A program made the position numbers and the translations under genes. Of a stretch of DNA of 64,000 nt, positions 61,755 to 64,000 are shown in pieces; within the stretch, counting starts at the first letter, position 1; each line of letters begins with the position of its first letter. The DNA is taken from the NCBI GenBank assembly GCA_019419865.1, contig JAHZIG010000012.1, forward strand, positions 25,827-89,826, read 5' to 3'. The DNA is from Clostridiales bacterium. Lineage in GTDB: Bacteria; Bacillota; Clostridia; Monoglobales; Monoglobaceae. The notes below the pieces were generated by a model. It worked only from the letters and a program-made list of their open reading frames with translations. It was not told the DNA's origin and did not search any database.

Positions 61755-63167
61755 ATGCGTAAAGGTTTCAGAAAGGGATCGATTTCCAAAATAACGGCGA
61801 TTTGCCTAACTCTCACGATTATGTTTAGCGCGTTTATACCGGCGTCGGTTTTTGCCGAAGAGGTCGCGGTTTCCCCGGATAATAAAAGCGAAGGATCTAA
61901 CGCGCAAGGCGAAGCGGGCGACGGCGAAAAGCCAGGCGGCTACAGCGACAGTTTCGCGGCCGGAGCGGACGAGAGCGGGGAAGATACGAGCGACGAGGAA
62001 AGCGGCGCCGAAAACGGCGGCGGAAACGGAGAGGCTGACGATACGGACGGCGGCGGTTCCACGCAGGTGGATACGGACGTCAAAGCGTCTTTGGTCGAAG
62101 CGAAGTCGGGGATACTTATCGAGCCTGAGACGGGCGAGGTCTTGTACGAGTATAATCCGGACGAGCGGCTGCAGATCGCGAGCGTGACGAAAGTGATGAC
62201 GATGCTGCTTATCATGGAGGCTTTGGATAATGGAAAAATAAATTTGAGCGATATGGTCACGGTGAGCGAAAACGCCGCGTCGATGGGCGGCTCGCAGGTA
62301 TATTTGGAGACCGGGGAGCAGATGAGCGTAGAAGATATGCTAAAGGCGATAGCGGTGGCGTCCGGCAACGACGCCGCGGTTGCCATGGCCGAGCATATAT
62401 CCGGAAGTACGGAAGCGTTTGTGGAGCAGATGAATAAGAAAGCGGCGGAGCTCGGCTGCGAGAACACGCATTTTTGCAACTGCAACGGCCTGGACGAGCC
62501 GGACGATCATTACAGCAGCGCCAGAGATATAGCGAAAATATCGGCCGAGCTTTTGAAGCATGAAGATATATTGAAATATACGACTATCTGGATGGATACT
62601 TTAAGGGACGGAAGTTTTGGATTGTCGAATACGAACAAGCTGATAAGAAGCTACAACGGGGCTATAGGAATAAAAACGGGTTCTACCGGCAAGGCGCTGT
62701 ATTGTCTGTCCGCAGCGGCGGAGCGGGACGGGATGAGACTTATAGCGGTCGTGCTCGGAGCGCCGAGTACCGCGGACAGATTCTCAAGCGCGTCCAAGCT
62801 GCTCGACTACGGATTCGCGAATTATTGGAGAGCGGACGCCGAGACGGCCGAGGGCGGGAGCGAACCAGGAAGCGTCAGAGTAAGAGGCGGCGAAGCTGAA
62901 AACGTCGCGCTGAAACTCGGCGAGGACGAAGGCGGGTTCATCGTTAAAAAAGAGAATAAGGATAAGGTAGAGGTCGAATACGAACTTCCCGAAGAGATAG
63001 CGGCGCCGGTCGAAGCGGGACAGGCGGTCGGCAGAGCCGTGTTCAAAATAGACGGCGAGACGGCGCACGTCTGCGATATTGTCGCGGCCGAGGCGGTCGA
63101 TAAGATCAATGCGATCGAGATGTTCGTTAAAGTTTTAAATAAGTGGATAGGACTTCATGCGAGTTGA
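61755..63167 (+). CDS. D-alanyl-D-alanine carboxypeptidase (DacF-like) with acidic linker
   Basis: Class C low-molecular-mass penicillin-binding protein that trims the terminal D-Ala from stem peptides. It has a signal peptide (AICLTLTIMFSAFIPASVFA), then about 75 residues of Gly, Asp, Glu and Ser, an unusual linker. The catalytic domain has SVTK near residue 143 (IASVTKVMTML), SGN (VASGNDAAVAMAEH) and KTG (GIKTGSTGKA). The C-terminal beta domain is PBP5-like (ELPEEIAAPVEAGQAVG). A short amphipathic helix at the end (IEMFVKVLNKWIGL) would anchor it to the membrane. AGGAGG lies eight bases before the ATG. DacF suits sporulation but a vegetative DacA role is possible. Confidence 0.92.
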   Translation: MRKGFRKGSISKITAICLTLTIMFSAFIPASVFAEEVAVSPDNKSEGSNAQGEAGDGEKPGGYSDSFAAGADESGEDTSDEESGAENGGGNGEADDTDGGGSTQVDTDVKASLVEAKSGILIEPETGEVLYEYNPDERLQIASVTKVMTMLLIMEALDNGKINLSDMVTVSENAASMGGSQVYLETGEQMSVEDMLKAIAVASGNDAAVAMAEHISGSTEAFVEQMNKKAAELGCENTHFCNCNGLDEPDDHYSSARDIAKISAELLKHEDILKYTTIWMDTLRDGSFGLSNTNKLIRSYNGAIGIKTGSTGKALYCLSAAAERDGMRLIAVVLGAPSTADRFSSASKLLDYGFANYWRADAETAEGGSEPGSVRVRGGEAENVALKLGEDEGGFIVKKENKDKVEVEYELPEEIAAPVEAGQAVGRAVFKIDGETAHVCDIVAAEAVDKINAIEMFVKVLNKWIGLHAS

Positions 63168-63222
63168 TCGGTTAAGGATATAAAACTAAAAATTGAATTA
63201 AGCGATAAGCGTTTTGGCTGAA

Positions 63223-63267
63223 AACGGCTATAAATCCTATAAGCCGCCAAAGGGGTTTATAGCCGTT
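63223..63267 (+). terminator. Long inverted repeat after the carboxypeptidase
   Basis: AACGGCTATAAA (63223-63234) and TTTATAGCCGTT (63256-63267) are perfect 12-bp arms that extend inward by three more pairs. There is no T-run after it. It lies in the 398-base stretch before the tRNA genes, which otherwise holds an AT-rich region and the tRNA promoter and no gene. Confidence 0.5.
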
Positions 63268-63419
63268 GTACGGGCTGCGTATATGAAAGAGTAGCGAATT
63301 GAGTAGCATTATCTGAATATAAACTTAGATAAATGTTTGTGCAACATTTATATTTGTGATTATTCAAATATAAATAATCATGTAAAAATTGTCAAATTAA
63401 AAATAATGCAGAAAAAGTA

Positions 63420-63448
63420 TTGACAAACGCGCCATAAATTGCTATAAT
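63420..63448 (+). promoter_or_regulatory. Consensus promoter of the tRNA operon
   Basis: TTGACA (63420-63425), exactly 17 bases and TATAAT (63443-63448), a perfect sigma-A consensus as expected for stable RNA. The start is near 63455, about 110 bases before tRNA-Gly. Confidence 0.92.
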
Positions 63449-63565
63449 AACAAAGTCGCACAGCGGTAGGCTGTATAAATAATACGGCAGAGTACCGGTA
63501 TGATGCAGCGAATAAAAGTTGGGGCGGATAAGCCGTTTAGTAACAATTTAATATTGCGAATAAGT

Positions 63566-63639
63566 GCGGGTGTAGTTCAATGGTAGAATCTCAGCCTTCC
63601 AAGCTGATTGCGTGGGTTCGATTCCCATCACCCGCTCCA
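63566..63639 (+). tRNA. tRNA-Gly (anticodon TCC)
   Basis: Acceptor GCGGGTG pairs with CACCCGC, the anticodon loop is CTTCCAA, the T-loop is GTTCGATTC, and CCA is encoded. First of the operon. Confidence 0.97.
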
Positions 63640-63679
63640 TTACATATTAGAGATAATATGTTTTGTTAATTAGAGAAAT

Positions 63680-63756
<77 letters not shown>

Positions 63757-63766
63757 GCTCAATTAT

Positions 63767-63844
63767 GGTGGGTATAGCTCAGTTGGCTAGAGCGCCAGAT
63801 TGTGGCTCTGGAGGCCAAGGGTTCAACTCCCTTTACCCACCCCA
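63767..63844 (+). tRNA. tRNA-His (anticodon GTG)
   Basis: Acceptor GTGGGTA pairs with TACCCAC. An encoded extra G at 63767 faces C at 63841, the G-1:C73 pair unique to tRNA-His. The anticodon loop is TTGTGGC and CCA is encoded. Confidence 0.97.
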
Positions 63845-63855
63845 CTTTTATATAC

Positions 63856-63930
63856 TGGGCTGTCGTCAAGCGGTAAGACACAGCACTTTGACTGCTGCAT
63901 TCGTAGGTTCGAATCCTGCCAGCCCAGCCA
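63856..63930 (+). tRNA. tRNA-Gln (anticodon TTG)
   Basis: Acceptor TGGGCTG pairs with CAGCCCA, the anticodon loop is CTTTGAC, the T-loop is GTTCGAATC, and G-CCA is encoded. Confidence 0.97.
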
Positions 63931-63947
63931 ATACATTTTTCATAAAT

Positions 63948-64000
63948 GACCCATTAGCTCAGTTGGCAGAGCACTTGACTTTTAATCAAGGTGTCCGGAG
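63948..64000 (+). tRNA. tRNA-Lys (anticodon TTT), cut by the window end
   Basis: Starts GACCCATTAGCTCAGTTGG, with anticodon stem CTTGA/TCAAG and loop CTTTTAA. The T-arm and acceptor 3' side lie beyond base 64000. Confidence 0.92.

Overview
The window reads as chromosome from an endospore-forming, anaerobic Clostridia-type Firmicute, probably an uncultured or little-studied lineage. The signs are a mraZ-led division and cell-wall cluster, a PASTA-domain penicillin-binding protein, RemB, a Spo0E-like peptide, spore-type peptidoglycan-binding proteins, pyruvate phosphate dikinase, the [FeFe]-hydrogenase maturase HydG and class I (iron-sulfur) fumarase alpha. MurE carries the DNPR motif of meso-diaminopimelate-adding enzymes. 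Base composition is roughly balanced in genes and AT-rich between them. Sigma-A type promoters with 17-bp spacers are easy to see. There is no rRNA, phage, transposase or CRISPR array.

Layout. 1-10.3 kb: purine synthesis and salvage on the + strand (purL cut off at its 5' end, punA, an SAH/MTA deaminase, purE, purM, purN, a PurO-type IMP cyclohydrolase and a stand-alone AICAR formyltransferase). The last two replace bifunctional PurH. 10.4-14.4 kb, - strand: two M16 peptidases (one active, one without the zinc motif), lgt and a 45-48-residue Spo0E-like protein. 14.8-30.0 kb, + strand: the dcw cluster mraZ-rsmH-ftsL-pbp-murE-murF-mraY-ftsW-murG-(degenerate MurA-like)-ftsQ. murD, murB, murC, ftsA and ftsZ are absent. 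30.2-31.6 kb: fumarase alpha without its beta partner, and cytidine deaminase. 31.7-34.7 kb, - strand: a three-gene set resembling spore-associated peptidoglycan-binding proteins. Then tRNA-Arg(CCT) and yigZ.

36.2-41.0 kb: dnaN-recF-remB-gyrB, the usual origin-proximal order but with no dnaA, no gyrA and no clear DnaA boxes. A ThyX-like protein follows. 41.7-44.0 kb: a strong promoter, a structured leader with two terminators and three mutually exclusive pairing segments, a TM1266-type hydrogenase regulator, a second structured gap, and hydG. This is the best candidate for undescribed regulation. 44-48 kb, - strand: nadE and mtaB, flanked by two gene remnants (an HTH-protein tail and a VWA/DUF3520 tail). 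48-53 kb: an HPr-fold protein without the phosphorylatable His, tadA, ppdK and a secreted stalk-domain protein.

53.5-57.9 kb: a heterodimeric ABC exporter divergent from a MerR/GyrI regulator, with overlapping promoters and a 19-bp MerR-type spacer. 58-63 kb: a GNAT acetyltransferase, an ECF transporter S component, a YtrA-type GntR regulator with its ABC transporter, and a DacF-like D,D-carboxypeptidase. 63.4-64.0 kb: a consensus promoter and a tRNA operon (Gly, Arg, His, Gln, Lys) that runs off the end. Several envelope proteins here (Lgt, FtsL, FtsW, FtsQ, the carboxypeptidase, the spore protein) carry unusually long low-complexity tails or inserts.
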